64,000 nucleotides of DNA from Schistosoma mansoni (GCF_000237925.1 NC_031502.1:26789951-26853950), one strand, 5' to 3'; positions 50,001 to 61,500 are shown, numbered from the stretch's first letter. Notes: a model not told the origin generated them from the letters alone. Translations and numbers: made by a program.

Positions 50001-53000
50001 AAAGGGGCATTGGTGTCGCGGATTCCGTAGACTTTCGGCTTTCACCATGAGGGGTCATAACTTTTCTATTTGAAAAGCCTCCAACTCCCAGGGCAGAGTT
50101 TAAATGATTTAAATAATGTTTATGGCAAATGTTTTTCTTTGACGAGACTCTTTTTTTGACCTGGGTTTGTTAACCCTACACACAATTCTCACTTACTCGA
50201 GTTTCGTGTCGGCTCTAGATGTATCTTATATGTATATTTCGCTAGTAAATTTTGTGATTTGGTAGTGCATATTCTAAAGCACGTTACTGTAGTTGCAATA
50301 CAGAACATGAAGATATATCGTTTAACACCAATGCTTTATGTGGTAAAATTGTGTAGAGAAATTTTAATAATGAAATTTATATCTTTCACATAAATCTTTC
50401 CAGTCGTTTTTCTTTATATTTCATACGTTTCTGGACGGATCATATCCCTCTTCCTCTGTAAATCCAAATCTTTCGTTCAGTCTAGTGCTAAAAAAGGTGG
50501 ATTAGGGGCATCAAAGGTGAAAGCTGATTTTTCTGCCATCGTTTCGGCTGCCGAACATGCTGATGTTGAAATGAAAGGTCAGATTCTCTCAACTAACCAG
50601 GACTTAGAAGATAATGAGAAACGTAATGAAGAACGGCTGTAAGTGTTGCTTAATAAAATATCTAGCTATATATATTTTAAAAAAATTAACTGACTAAAAG
50701 ATTATTTCATAAATACTATATTTTAATAATTATCAACTCATAAGCTGATAAAATACGTATAACATTGTGAATGGCATAAATTAAACTGCATTGCAGATTA
50801 AATTTTTATTTTTTAGTGCGTCGCTTCGGTTAGCGTATAAAGATATTACCGATGAATGTGAAAGGCAAGACACTGCCAACGTGAATTCTACAGACCCTCA
50901 ACGTGTCAAACAAGCTGAACGCCTTGGTATGGGTAAAATAGGTACAAGCAACAGGTAAGTTTAGAAAACAATAAAAGGTTTTTCTCGTCCTTTCCTTTCG
51001 TTAATTCTGAATCGCTTTGTGAACTGCAAATGTATTAACTGAATTATAGTATATTTCTTTCTCTTTCCTCTACTTTCAGCTGATATAAATTCCGGTCTTA
51101 TTATTTTCTAGAATTTCATACAAGATTAGTTTAACAATTGTTACTTTCTCACTCATTCATCAACCTTGTTTTCTACATTCGTTCGTACCTACTTACTTAC
51201 ATCTTTTACCCCTCGTGGAGGAGCGTAAGCCACCCACCAGCACTGTCCATCCAACCTTGTTCTGGGTAATCCTTTTCAGTTGCTATCCATCCTTTTCATG
51301 TCTGCTTCCGATTCCCAACGTAGTGTGTTCTTCGGCCTTCCTCTTTCCCGTTTCCCTTCAGGATTCCAAGTTGGGGCTTACCTCGTGATGCAGTTTGGGG
51401 ATTTCCTAAATGTATGTCCTATACACTCCCAGCATCTTTCCCTAATTTCCTGTTCAGCTGAAAGCTGGTTTGTCCTCTCCCACAGTAGGCTGTTGCTGAT
51501 GGTATCCGGTCAACTGACATTGAGTATCGTGCGTAGACAATTGTTTATAAATACTTGTATCTTCTTGACGATGGTTGTAGTAGTTCTCCACGTTTCAACT
51601 CCGTACAGTAGGACTGTCTTGACGTTCGTATTGAAGATTCTCACTTTGATATTGGTTGACAGTTGCTTTGAGTTCCATATGTTCTTCAATTGCAGGAATG
51701 CTGTTATTGCTTTGCCAATCCACGCCTTTACGTCTGCATCTGATCCTCCTTGCTCATCAATGATTCTGCTCCTTGGGTATATGAAAGATTCCGATTCTTC
51801 TTGAGCTTCTCCATCAAGTGTGATTGTGTTGGTGTTCTTCGTGTTGTATTTGAGGATCTTGCTTTTTCCTTTGTGTTGAGGCTGTGTTAACAGATGCAAC
51901 TGCTGCCCTGCCGATCACATTTGAAAATATTAAAGAAGCAAGCAAGAAAGATAATACCTTGAAGACTACCCACCATTTTCTACTCAATAAGTGGCCCTCA
52001 GGACGATTGCAAGGAGAGATTTTACAATACTTCCGTCGATAAGAATCTCTCACAATTGTCGACTCTTGCATCATGTTTGGCCAACGCATTGTTATCCCCA
52101 GCACTCTCCGAAGACGAGTACTCAAACAGTTTCATATGGGGCACCCGGGAATGAGCAAAATGAAATCACTGGCACGAAGCTACGCATACTGGCCTTCTAT
52201 GGATCAAGATATAGAACAATTGTGCCACAGCTGCGAATCATGTCTAGAAGCGGCGAATAACTCAATGAAAGTAAAACCACAACCGTGGCCGAAACCGGAT
52301 GGTCCCTGGCAAAGATTACACGCGAATTTCGCCGGCCCGATACAAGGCAGGAACTTTTTAGTCATTGTGGACGCCTACACAAAGTGGCCGGAAGTATATG
52401 AAATGAAAAGTACGACGTCGGAGAACACAATTTCCAAATTATCAAGTCTATTCTCTTGTTTCGGCGTTCCAGAAATCTTAGTGACGGACAATGGCACTCA
52501 ATTTATGTCTTCAACGTTCAAACGTTTTTGCAGTGAAAATGGTATACGGCACCTTCAGTCTCCTCCATACCATCCCCAATCCAGTGGACAAGCTGAGAGG
52601 TTTGTAGATACGATTAAAAGAGCTTTGCTTAAGGGGGAAAGAGAGGGTAACCCGGAACAGGTGGTCGGAAGATTCCTAATGACCTACAGAGTCACACCTA
52701 ACCCGGTGGTGCCAGAAGGGAAGTCACCAGCAGAATATATGTTTGGAAGGAAAATCCGGACAATATTCGACAGAATATTACCACCCAAGAAAACAACAAA
52801 ACCTGTACACGAGTATCCGACTAGCGACCGCAGCTTAAAGGTGGGTGAGAAAGTACTTGTAAAGTGGTATCAAGGCGGTCAGAAATGGAAACCAGGCATC
52901 ATAGAACGGCGTATCGGGAAGGTACTTTATTTAGTCGCGAGAAGGGACGGAAAGTGTATCAGACACATTAATCAGATTAGGAAAGATCATAGAACAGCGA

Positions 53001-56000
53001 CAGATACACGGCTACCGTTCCACATGCTGGTGGATGTAACGCAGAAAGGCTCAGAAGAATGCCGCAACCAACGACTTAGAAAACGTAAAAGTGAAATCGC
53101 ACAGCCGACAAGGATGCTAAACAGAAAAAGGAGAGCAACAGCAATGTTTCAAATAGATCCAAAAAGGAAGTCATACGTCACAAACTTCAAAGAGGGGAGG
53201 TGTAAGGACGGCTCGTCGGTAGACTCTAGGAAGCCTTAAGAAGCCCAGAAAGAGCCACAGACATTCCATCCAATCACTGCTAGGGGAATATTCTAGAATG
53301 TCGACGTGTAGCTTCCCCATTGGATGGATTAGGATGACCCCTATGTGCCTATTGGTTGACCGAAATGGTGATTTACATTCAGCCAAAAAACTATAAATAC
53401 ACGAGATTTCTGTACTATATTTTGACACTGATTTGGGGAATAAACTTCCTACTTACTAGTCTTTGTCTTCTCTCTTTTGCGACGTTGCGGGTTCTATCGT
53501 TCAAGTAGTCTAGTAGTTCGCGGCATATTAAGAATCAAGGCTCTAGATATAACACCTATCGATGCAGAGGCTGCCGCAACACTAGTTGCCTTTATCTGCA
53601 TTGGTTCGTGTGTATGGGATAGAAGGGTCAGGTTATCTGCGAAGTCCAAATCGTCTAATTGACTCCAAGCTGTACATTATATTCCGTGCCTTACATCAGA
53701 TGTGGTCTTCATAATCCAACCGATCACTAGAAGAAAGTGGAAGGGGAGAGTAAGCAACCTTGTCTGAAACCGGTTCTCACTTTGAGTGCATCTGTCAGCT
53801 GTCCTCCATGCACGACTTTGCAGTTTAGTCCGTCGTATAAATTCTGGATGATGTTGACGATCTTAGGTGCACCATAGTGTCGAAGAAGTTTATGTAAGAT
53901 CTTCCTATCCACACTGTCAAACTCCTCATAGTCAATGAAGTTAATGTATAATAACAAGTTCCACTCAACTAATTGTTCAACTGTGACCCGTATTGTCTGT
54001 GCACGACCTATCCTAAGGACTGCGGACTTATGATCTCAAAGTTGGACGTCTATCGAGTCATCCGGTTCAGCAACACTATGTTGAGAACTTTTCCTGGTAC
54101 TGACAGTAGTGTGATGCCTCAGTAGTTCTCACATTTACTCTGATCTCCTTTCTTTAGTATCTTGATAAATTGTCCTTCTTTCCAGTCTGTTAGCACTTGT
54201 TCTTCCTCCCAAGCCTTCCTGAATAGAACATGGAGCTTGTTTGCAATTACTTCAATGTCTGACTTCATTCCTTCAGCTGGTATGTTGTCAGGTTCTCCTG
54301 CTTTCTCTCTCTTTATTTGTCTGATGGCCATCCTGATTTCTTCGGCCGTTGATGGAGTGATATCTATAGGAAAGTTTGTGTGTGCTGCTTCGATGTCCGG
54401 TGGATTAAATGGAGCTGGTCTATTCAAGAGTTTCTCGAATTATTCTACGCATCTGTTCCTCTGTTCTTGAATCTCGGTGATTGATTTGCTTTCTTTGTCC
54501 TCGGGCGGTCTCTCTAGTTTACGATATTTCCCTGCTAGTTTCTTCATTGTATCATTTAGCTGTCTCTTTCATTTTTTTCCACTGTCTTTGCCAGGTCTCC
54601 CACTTATTTCTGCTCGTCAGCTCTGATGCTCCTCTTCACTTGTTTGTTTGCTCCTGTGTATTCGGCGCGTACCTTTAGTTTTTCTGCTGTTCTTCGTCTG
54701 TTGTTAATTACTGTCTTTTTGTTCTTCCTTTCTTGAATCTTGTCCAGGGTTTCGATAGAGATCCATTGCTTATGATGATACTTGTTGCGGCCCGTTGAAG
54801 TTAATGCTTCTTTGATCCCTTTCCAATTGTTCTTCATAGTAGTTCATTCTTTCAGTAGACCCCGTAATGCTTGTAACCTATTGTTGGGAGTTATCTTAAA
54901 TTCGTTGTGTTTGTCAGTATGTCGAAGGAAGGCTCTATTAAACATGTGTACTGCTGTTTTCCGAGTTGTCCAGTGTTTCTTTAGCTTCAGTTTCATCTTG
55001 GCAACTATCAGGTGGTGATCTGAAGCTATGTCAGCTCCTCTCGTGGTTCACACATCTTCCATGGATCTTCCGAGTTTTTTAGTGATTTAAATATAATCTA
55101 TCTGGTTCTCCGTGGTGTCATCCAGTGGGACCCATGTAGCTTTGTGTATGCGTTTATGTGGGAATATTGTGCCACCTATAATCAATTTGTTGAATGCACA
55201 TAGGTTTGCGAATCTCTCGCTATTATCCTTCCTTTCTTCTAGCCCATATCGTTCCATGGTATCTTTATATTCGGTGTTGTCAATCCCGACTTTGACGTTC
55301 AGATCTCCCATTAGGATGGTGAGATCCTTTCTTGGGCACTTCTCTATGATTGGCTGCAGCCTCGAGTAGAACTGGTCTTTATTGTCGTCGTTACTATCAT
55401 TGGTGGGTGCATAACATTGGATAACATTTATTGTAATTCCCTCCGTCTTTGTTTTGAAGGATGCTTTTATGATTTTGGATCCGTGAGATTCCCACCCAAT
55501 AAGTGCATTTCGTGCTTCTTTGAACAGCATCAGAGCAATTCCCTAAGTGTGTAGAGCGTTTTCCTCTTCGTGACTGGAGTACAGCAGCATATCTCCCGTA
55601 TCTAGCCTTTGTTGTCCAGCTTGAGTCCAATGGGTTTAGCTGATTGCAAGTACTGCCAATTTGTATCTCCTCATTTCCGCTGCTATTTGGCTGGTCCTCT
55701 CAGTCTCCCACATTGTCTGGACGTTCCATGTACCTATAAAAGATGTTGTTCTGGTTGTTAGAAGGGGCATCGGCCTCGTGACTTCCGAAAGATCTCGGCT
55801 TTCATCCTGAGGCGTCATAATTCTTTTTTCAACTCGAAGGCCAGAGTTTAATTTGTTTGATCTGGTTGGCGTTTTTTTAGCAAGGTTCTTTTCTACGGGA
55901 TGGGGTTGCCGAGCCCATGCCCAACCGTCCTTCTTTGCCCGGGCTTGAGACCGGCAGTGACTCCAGAAGAGCTACATGCTGTGTTACATTCATTCGTAGT

Positions 56001-56028
56001 ATAATGCAAATAAAAGCCCTAAAACAAA

Positions 56029-56075
<47 letters not shown>

Positions 56076-59000
56076 CTTATATTTTATTGATGACTTAAAA
56101 AGATATGAGATGAATGGTTATAATCAAAATTATATGTATAGTGCTGTTCATATCAAGAAAACTTTAGAGATGTATCGAATATATGACTGTTTAAGCTTTG
56201 CTAAAGACTATATTTAAGCTTTGCTAAAGACTATATTGTACATGATTCAGTAACTATTTTCTTAATGATCCGCGCAGAGTTGCTGACAATCAGTCAGCCA
56301 TGTAAGCTAATCATTCATGCTTAAAATCTCTATAACTGAGTAGTTGATTCAACAATGGACTTTCTTCGGTAAAGCAAATGCGTGTTTATTTTTATGTATA
56401 CCTCAGTAATATGACACAACCGACTCGTCAAGATTTTTTGCCCTAAGTCACCTAAAATTATTGATTTACTTTTTGATTTAGCATACACGTTCCTTTTACT
56501 TATCATACAATTTCAATTAAGTAGATTCAGTGAAAAATCGGAAATCGATTAGACATCACTCTACAGCAATACAACACTCTGTCTCCTGTACATGTAGGAC
56601 GTATCTCATATTAATTAAAAGAAGCCAAGTGTGCTGACGTCAACATCTGGAGGAATGCACGGGATACAGTGGACAGGCAGGATGCAGCCTGACGATTTAG
56701 ACTTCGCGGATGATCTGGCTCTTCTATCACAAACGCAACAACAAATGCAGGAGAAAACGACCAGTGTAGCAGCAGCCTCAGCAGCAGTAGGTCTCAATAT
56801 AAACAAAGGGAAAAGCAAGACTCTCCGATACAATACAATATGCACCAATCGAATTACACTTGACGGAGAAGCTTTGGAGGATGTGGAAATCTTTACATAT
56901 CTGGGCAGCATCATTGATGAACACGGTGGATCAGATGCAGATGTGAGGGCGCGGATCGGCAAAGCAAGAGCAGCATACCTACAGCTGAAAAAAATCTGGA
57001 GCTCAAAACAATTGTCAACCAACACCAAGGTTAGAATTTTCAATACAAATGTCAAGACAGTTCTTCTGTATGGGGCAGAGACGTGGAGAACTACGAAAGC
57101 CATTATCCAGAAGATGCAAGTGTTTATTAACAGCTGTCTACGCAAGATACTTCGGATCCGATGGCCAGACACTATCAGCAACAAGTTACTGTGGGAGACA
57201 ACAAACCAGATTCCAGCGGAGGAAGAAATCAGGAAGAAGCGCTGGAAGTGGATTGGGCACACTTTGAGGAAATCACCCAATTGTGTCACAAGACAAGCCC
57301 TCACATGGAATCCTGAAGGTCGAAGGAGAAGAGGAAGACCAAAGAACACATTACGCCGAGAAATAGAGACAGACATGAGAAGAATGAACAAGAACTGGAA
57401 AGAACTAGAAAAGAAGGCCCAGGACAGAGTGGGTTGGAGAAAGCTGGTCGGCGGCCTATGCTCCATTGGGAGTAACAGGCGTAAGTAAGTAAGTAAGTGT
57501 GCTGAAACAATCTAACAACTAAAACAGAAAACTAGCACTAGTATTCATACATATAATCGTACTTTTACTACAAAGGTGATCCAATACAACAATCATGTGT
57601 ACGCGATGTAAACCTAGATTCCAAAATCTACTACTCTTGAGCTAACTATAAACAGTTATTTTCGTGAAAAATATTACCAGTTTTAAACAAATTTTCCTTG
57701 TGTTTAAATGTACAATATCATTCTATTTAAGAAAAGTCAGGTTAGGTAATTTTGAAATCGGCACCCATTGTTTACTTTTCTTGTCTCTAAACTACTTTAC
57801 AACACTTATGCTATGGTTGTATTTGATCATTTTATTGATTGTAAAATAGTTTCCGTCAATGTCGCAACTCCACATTGGTGTGTGATAATGAAAATACTTC
57901 TTAATTTATTAAAAAAGCAACTTAATCCCTTCCCTTGAAGGAATATCCACTAATCTATATATCCATTTTTTTATAGAGAAATATCGCACTCAGCATTTGC
58001 AAATGTTCAAAAAATAGAGCAAGAAAACTCGGCTCCCACCCACACTTCATCGCTAAGTTCAAATTTGGACCCTTTTTTCATTTCAAGTTACAGTAATAGA
58101 GACCGTGATACACGCAATTTTTTCGATTCTGGAGATGATAATTTATTCGGTTTGTAACAATTTTGGTTTTTGCCAGTAGGTTTTTTACTATTCTGTGGTA
58201 ATTATCAGGAGTTTAGTAATGGTGACCAACTAAAAAGAGTATTTAATAGTTTTATACAGTTTTAGCGTCATTTAATACGCAGATAAAAGTAGCTGAGGTT
58301 GTGACGACATATTATACTTCCTAAATTATTTGCATTTACCATTATTATGGTGTCCATCAAACCAACTTATAGCTAGTGGTTCTTATTGTAGTGGATTTTT
58401 TACGATAAGCAAATTGTTATCTTCACATTCTTATTATTTAAGTTACTCTTTCCATTAAAGGATGTTAATATGTGATTGTCCTCATGCATTGTCGTGTTAT
58501 TTACTTGCTAAAGGAGGCTCTGCGACTTATGGTATGAATGGCGGATGGTCAAAAAATAAATCAAGAGACAATGACTGGGATGAACGTTTTTCAAATCATT
58601 TTAATCAAAAGCCAAGCAGAACACGTGATTTGTCTACTGTCGCTGATGAACTTCCAACTAAATCACCCAGCAAACAGCCTACATCTCTTTCGTCTACACA
58701 ATCAGAAACTAATCCAGATCTAAGTGAACTAATGAAGAAGTTTGCCAACGCCACTTCTATATCATCGGATGCGTTTTTTGACCGAAATGATGTAAGCCTA
58801 AATGGACTAATATGTTTATCTGTGGTTTTTAAGTTCACATCATATTACTGCTATAGCCTATATCTGACAATCCTTGAAAATTAATTACGTGCCTACGTTC
58901 CTCGCAGAAATCGGCAGTTTGAAGAAGCCATTTATATAATAATCGTGAAAGGCTACATTATTATTTATCCCTATACTTTTTGGATGATGTATATTTAATT

Positions 59001-61397
59001 TAGCTGGACATCGTCTACATACTTGAGATAAGTGTGTTTTTATGTCAAAGACCCGTCTGAACTACAAAATCGTTCCGGAAATTCTTTCTATTACTAGGTA
59101 AAAACACCTGAAATGACTGACGGAATGCAGAAATATTTAGTAATTGACTCGTTTCCTCACATTTCTCTCAAACTTTTTTTAAAATTCACTCCGAATTTTC
59201 CGTACATATTCATCTCTGTCTTATCAGAACTCAATAGTTTTCATTCTATATATTCGGTTGGTTCTTGATATGATTATCACGTTTACTGATTTCATTTCCA
59301 CTATGAATATTGAAATTCAAGATACTCCTTTTCCATTGTTTCATTGCTCATTTGATATACATTACTGATTTCACCTCCTTTTTCCTCAGACTCAGTGGTT
59401 ATCACATGTGTTGATTTACAACGATATGAACAACCAAATTTTTTTGTGCTGTTAACTCGAATGTTCAGAACTCACAAATGACCATCCTCTACGTAAAGCC
59501 AGAAAATTTTCTATTTACTGGCTCCGGGGCTGTGGATAAACTTTAACATACGAATATTATAACGTCGCCTTTCATTTATTATTTTCTAACCACTATTTTG
59601 TTCAACTAATTTGGACTGATCAATGATGAAAATTAGAACAATTGATCTAAAACCAAATACCTCTTGTTGTATATTAGACGTTTTGATTTACAATGTAGAC
59701 GTGTTTCGGATCGGTAATATAAATGAATGTTAATCAATAAGTGAAATGTGGCAATACGATATGGCTGAGTAATAACTATGTATAAGATAAAATTATTGAC
59801 ACGAGCCTCCCGAACACCAAATGGCAGAAGAGGAAATAGTTCCCCAGCAGACTAAGCTTTTTCTTTAGTAAAAAAGCTTGATTATATTCAAAATATTAAC
59901 ACTTAGATAAATATGAGTCAATGCTGTGAGTGATTGAATGGTATCAATTTAGGATGTGTAGCTAATGGCTCAACCATCTCAGTCGTGTTACCTTATTTTT
60001 ATACTATCTGTTGTAGCTAGTTTAGAAGTCAGTTCTCCGTAAGGTTTGATCCGACCAAATATTTTCCAGTAAAAAGCCCTCAGTAAGTTGACCTATTTCT
60101 TTTTTACATATTACAGTGAGAGATACTATGAAAAAACCTTTCGATTAGCAGAGTCGAATGGTGCCTTCCGTATAAAGAATATGGATACAATCGAAAAGGA
60201 ACACATATTCCAGTTTATATAAACTGCTGTAGCATCATGACAAACAAGAGCAACACCGGTATTTGAAATTGATGCAAATGACATGAAAGTTATATTAACA
60301 ATTGTCTATATAGATCAAATTACCTCGCTTATTCTTAATAGACACCTCGCCAAAATCATTATCTCTAGAGAACTAATAAAATATCTGTTTTTCGTTCTGC
60401 TCATGTGCTTTTAAGAAGTTCAATTCTTTGTAATTTAGTTATCATCATGTAAAAACGATATTCTTTGAAAGGTGACAATTGAATTAATCAGTTTTTATGT
60501 TTGTTTTTCTATCCTTCGAAGACTCTATATATGTGCAATATCTGTTTATCCACTTTTTTCACTTATACTAGTCTGAATCTGATGGGCTCTCAAGATTTCA
60601 AGGGAGTTCATCCATTTCGAGTGATGATTATTTTGGTCGTCCTAAAGTGCGACAATCTCAAGTATCTAATGAATTACAAAATATCAAAGATGGCGTCAAA
60701 CAAAGTGTAACTAAAGTCGCTGGGCGGTTGTCAAATCTGGCAACTGATGTAGTACACACTCTTCAAGTAAGTTCACTAAATAAATACTGAGTATGATATG
60801 TGTTTTGACCAATTTTTGAGAAGTACGATCAATTGAGTGCTCTTTAAAATACTACACACATTGTTCACCAACTTTTTTGATGACAAAAATTATACGCTAA
60901 GACTGGACCATGTAAAATACTTTTCAATTGTTTCTTAATATTACTCGCCGTTACAAGTAACTTGATCAGAATAGTTGATCGCTAATTAGTAATCCTTCCC
61001 GTCTTATAGTTTCAAACGAACTGTTTGGTTGTTCGATGGTAATTTTACTGAGATGTTTAATGAAAGTTACCAATTCTGATCTACTGCTAAAGAATGCAAT
61101 AGTTTTACATATTATATATCAGTCTGTTTATTTATTCAACACATAGTTTACTGTTGAAGAAATACGCCTACAAATATTTGTATTTTCATTGAAATATGTC
61201 TATTCAGTAAGTAAAATCAATAAAAATACGGATACTTTTGAATTGTTTCCCCCAAGAAGTACTATCTACACGAGTTATTAATCTCAGTAACAGTTGTTTG
61301 TACTCTCCTATTGGCTCTATATTTGTTGCCTGAGGACTAATGATACCATATGATTATTCAGGCTCGTCGCTTTAAATCACATCCAGAACTGTTGTAA
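40407..61397 (+). CDS. ARFGAP2/3: ArfGAP2/3-type Arf GTPase-activating protein, complete 11-exon gene
   Basis: Stimulates GTP hydrolysis on Arf1 and acts in COPI coat dynamics at the Golgi (family knowledge). Exons: 40407-40481, 40518-40709, 40742-40873, 40907-41027, 45474-45595, 50481-50638, 50817-50954, 57977-58149, 58514-58791, 60572-60766, 61362-61397. The lengths sum to 1620 bases, so 539 residues plus TAA, close to the 516-521 of the human proteins, and every junction keeps phase. The zinc finger is C27-x2-C30-x16-C47-x2-C50, with the arginine finger R55 in [27 protein letters not shown] completes the GAP domain. The middle has the family's [28 protein letters not shown] and [16 protein letters not shown] blocks, and the end has [11 protein letters not shown] and a helical C-terminus. 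The first three introns are 36, 32 and 33 bp; later ones reach 7 kb and host transposons. A polyadenylation signal lies at 61501. Confidence 0.95.
41160..41570. repeat. GC-rich block in intron 4, unidentified repeat-like
   Basis: The block contains text such as AGGGAGGGCACGCCCTCTC and GGACACGGAGAGTCTACC, markedly richer in G+C than the surrounding intron. It has no open frame. Transposon UTR or old repeat is likely. Confidence 0.4.
43205..43450 (+). mobile_element. possible tRNA-derived SINE fragment
   Basis: GGTAGCTGAGTTGGGAGTTG resembles a tRNA A-box region, and CCCAGTTCATCC may be a decayed B-box 50 bases on. No hammerhead was found in the rest. Confidence 0.35.
44818..44995 (+). repeat. 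dispersed repeat related to 33788-33965
   Basis: Shares several 15-20 base strings in the same order with the repeat beside duplication copy A, at visibly lower identity than the 3.7-kb duplication itself. Confidence 0.8.
45474..45595 (+). CDS. ARFGAP2/3: ArfGAP exon 5
   Basis: The acceptor TTTAATAG precedes two bases that complete the codon left by exon 4. It then reads [18 protein letters not shown] and [13 protein letters not shown] to a GTAATT donor. The VIGTRKP block aligns with the SIIGKKKP region of vertebrate ArfGAP2/3, just ahead of the KKGLG motif carried by exon 6. Confidence 0.85.
46370..46590 (+). mobile_element. diverged hammerhead-SINE relative (family 2 type)
   Basis: A GGGATCTG stretch, CACTGATGG, GTCCTAATAGTGCTTC and a TTCCACAAAACCC tail follow the order of the SINEs at 22165 and 38380, but the ribozyme core is no longer complete. 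Perfect 12-base inverted repeats (AGATTGACCTCA at 46379, its complement at 46502) flank the ribozyme-like part. Confidence 0.4.
47663..50218 (-). mobile_element. RTE LINE relic in ArfGAP intron 5 (copy B)
   Basis: The same relic as at 34830-37220, interrupted by the gap at 49285-49484. It sits antisense to the host gene. Confidence 0.85.
49285..49484. other. assembly gap of 200 N
   Basis: Copy A is continuous here. Aligning the flanks (AAGTGATCT on the left, GATTGG on the right) indicates that about 35-40 bases are really missing. Confidence 0.95.
50481..50638 (+). CDS. ARFGAP2/3: ArfGAP exon 6
   Basis: Starts in phase 0 after TTCGTTCAG with [18 protein letters not shown] and ends with two bases of a Leu codon at GTAAGT. 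It carries the family's KKGLGAxKV motif. An intact duplicate lies at 37483-37640. Confidence 0.93.
50817..50954 (+). CDS. ARFGAP2/3: ArfGAP exon 7
   Basis: The acceptor TTTTTTAG supplies one base to finish Leu, then [18 protein letters not shown] and [15 protein letters not shown] to a GTAAGT donor. It matches the SMRLAYQEL...ERLGMG block of vertebrate ArfGAP2/3. Confidence 0.93.
51883..53554 (+). mobile_element. gypsy/Ty3-type LTR retrotransposon remnant (3' part of pol plus 3' LTR)
   Basis: A fossil: only the 3' third of the element is present, so it is broken, with at least two breaks. Parts in order: the end of the RNase H region, integrase with its zinc-binding N-terminal and DDE core domains and a basic C-terminal tail (52073-53239), a polypurine tract (53188-53200) and a TG...CA 3' LTR (53201-53554) with a TATA-like box and AATAAA. 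It is inserted in an RTE LINE and so is younger than that LINE copy. Assignment to gypsy/Ty3 rests on integrase similarity and LTR form; the schistosome subfamily is not fixed. Confidence 0.9.
53201..53554 (+). repeat. 3' LTR of the gypsy/Ty3 remnant
   Basis: Begins TGTAAGG right after the purine tract and ends ATAACA at the point where LINE sequence resumes. No matching 5' LTR is present in the window. Confidence 0.8.
56036..56073. repeat. (AT)n microsatellite
   Basis: About 19 AT units in ArfGAP intron 7. Confidence 0.95.
56190..56235. repeat. two tandem 23-base units
   Basis: TTTAAGCTTTGCTAAAGACT and the bases after it occur twice in direct succession. A recent slippage duplication is likely. 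Confidence 0.85.
56638..57494 (+). mobile_element. RTE-clade LINE, copy 4, young 5'-truncated insertion
   Basis: The 857-bp 3' end of the element keeps one open frame of about 285 codons from [13 protein letters not shown] through [36 protein letters not shown] and [17 protein letters not shown] to [12 protein letters not shown] and the stop before the GTAA tail. An 11-bp perfect target-site duplication (AAGTGTGCTGA) lies at 56627-56637 and 57495-57505. The intact frame and perfect duplication indicate recent insertion. It lies sense in ArfGAP intron 7. It cannot move on its own, as the endonuclease and most reverse-transcriptase motifs are absent. Confidence 0.93.
57977..58149 (+). CDS. ARFGAP2/3: ArfGAP exon 8
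   Basis: After TTTTTATAG it completes Arg with one base, then [18 protein letters not shown] and [17 protein letters not shown] to a GTTTGT donor. The ISHS...IEQE block is diagnostic for ArfGAP2/3. Confidence 0.93.
58514..58791 (+). CDS. ARFGAP2/3: ArfGAP exon 9
   Basis: The acceptor CTAAAG gives two bases to a Gly codon, then [19 protein letters not shown], a Ser/Thr/Pro-rich stretch and [12 protein letters not shown] to GTAAGC. It carries the first of two SISSDxFF/YF repeats; exon 10 has the second. Confidence 0.9.
60572..60766 (+). CDS. ARFGAP2/3: ArfGAP exon 10
   Basis: Phase 0 on both sides. It reads [20 protein letters not shown] then [10 protein letters not shown] and an amphipathic helix [21 protein letters not shown]-terminal amphipathic segments of this family bind membrane curvature or coatomer (family knowledge). 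Confidence 0.9.
61362..61397 (+). CDS. ARFGAP2/3: ArfGAP exon 11 (terminal)
   Basis: Encodes [11 protein letters not shown] and TAA after the acceptor TGATTATTCAG. Very short, but phase, acceptor and the following AATAAA at 61501 support it. Confidence 0.85.
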   Translation, partial: ARRFKSHPELL

Positions 61398-61500
61398 AAA
61401 TTAGTGAACTGGTACGTGTAAATATTTATCGAATTGAGACCAAAATGCGACATGTTTACTAAAATTGACATTTCAAAAAAAAAACCAGGCAACCTAAATC

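Larger units (their letters stand above)
46813..50683 (+). repeat. 3.7-kb segmental duplication, copy B (native location)
   Basis: Near-identical to copy A at 33980-37685. It runs across the 200-N gap and ends inside ArfGAP intron 6 near 50683. Its right flank continues into exon 7 and its left flank into the exon 5 intron, which marks this as the original location. Confidence 0.95.
51188..55985 (-). mobile_element. RTE-clade LINE, copy 3, interrupted by a gypsy remnant
   Basis: In two parts: 3' end at 51188-51882 and 5' part at 53555-55985, about 3.1 kb without the insert. The minus strand starts [18 protein letters not shown] at 55818. The endonuclease core is at 55530-55087 ([19 protein letters not shown]), the reverse transcriptase at 54427-53727 ([22 protein letters not shown]), and the C-terminal part is beyond the insert (51882-51540). 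A 13-bp target-site duplication, ACATTC(G/A)TTCGTA, lies at 51175-51187 and 55986-55998 with one mismatch. Several stops and shifts inactivate it. It lies antisense in ArfGAP intron 7. Confidence 0.92.

Noticed and set aside
56615-57466. Long minus-strand frame of 283 codons
   Set aside because: Antisense shadow of the intact RTE reverse-transcriptase frame.
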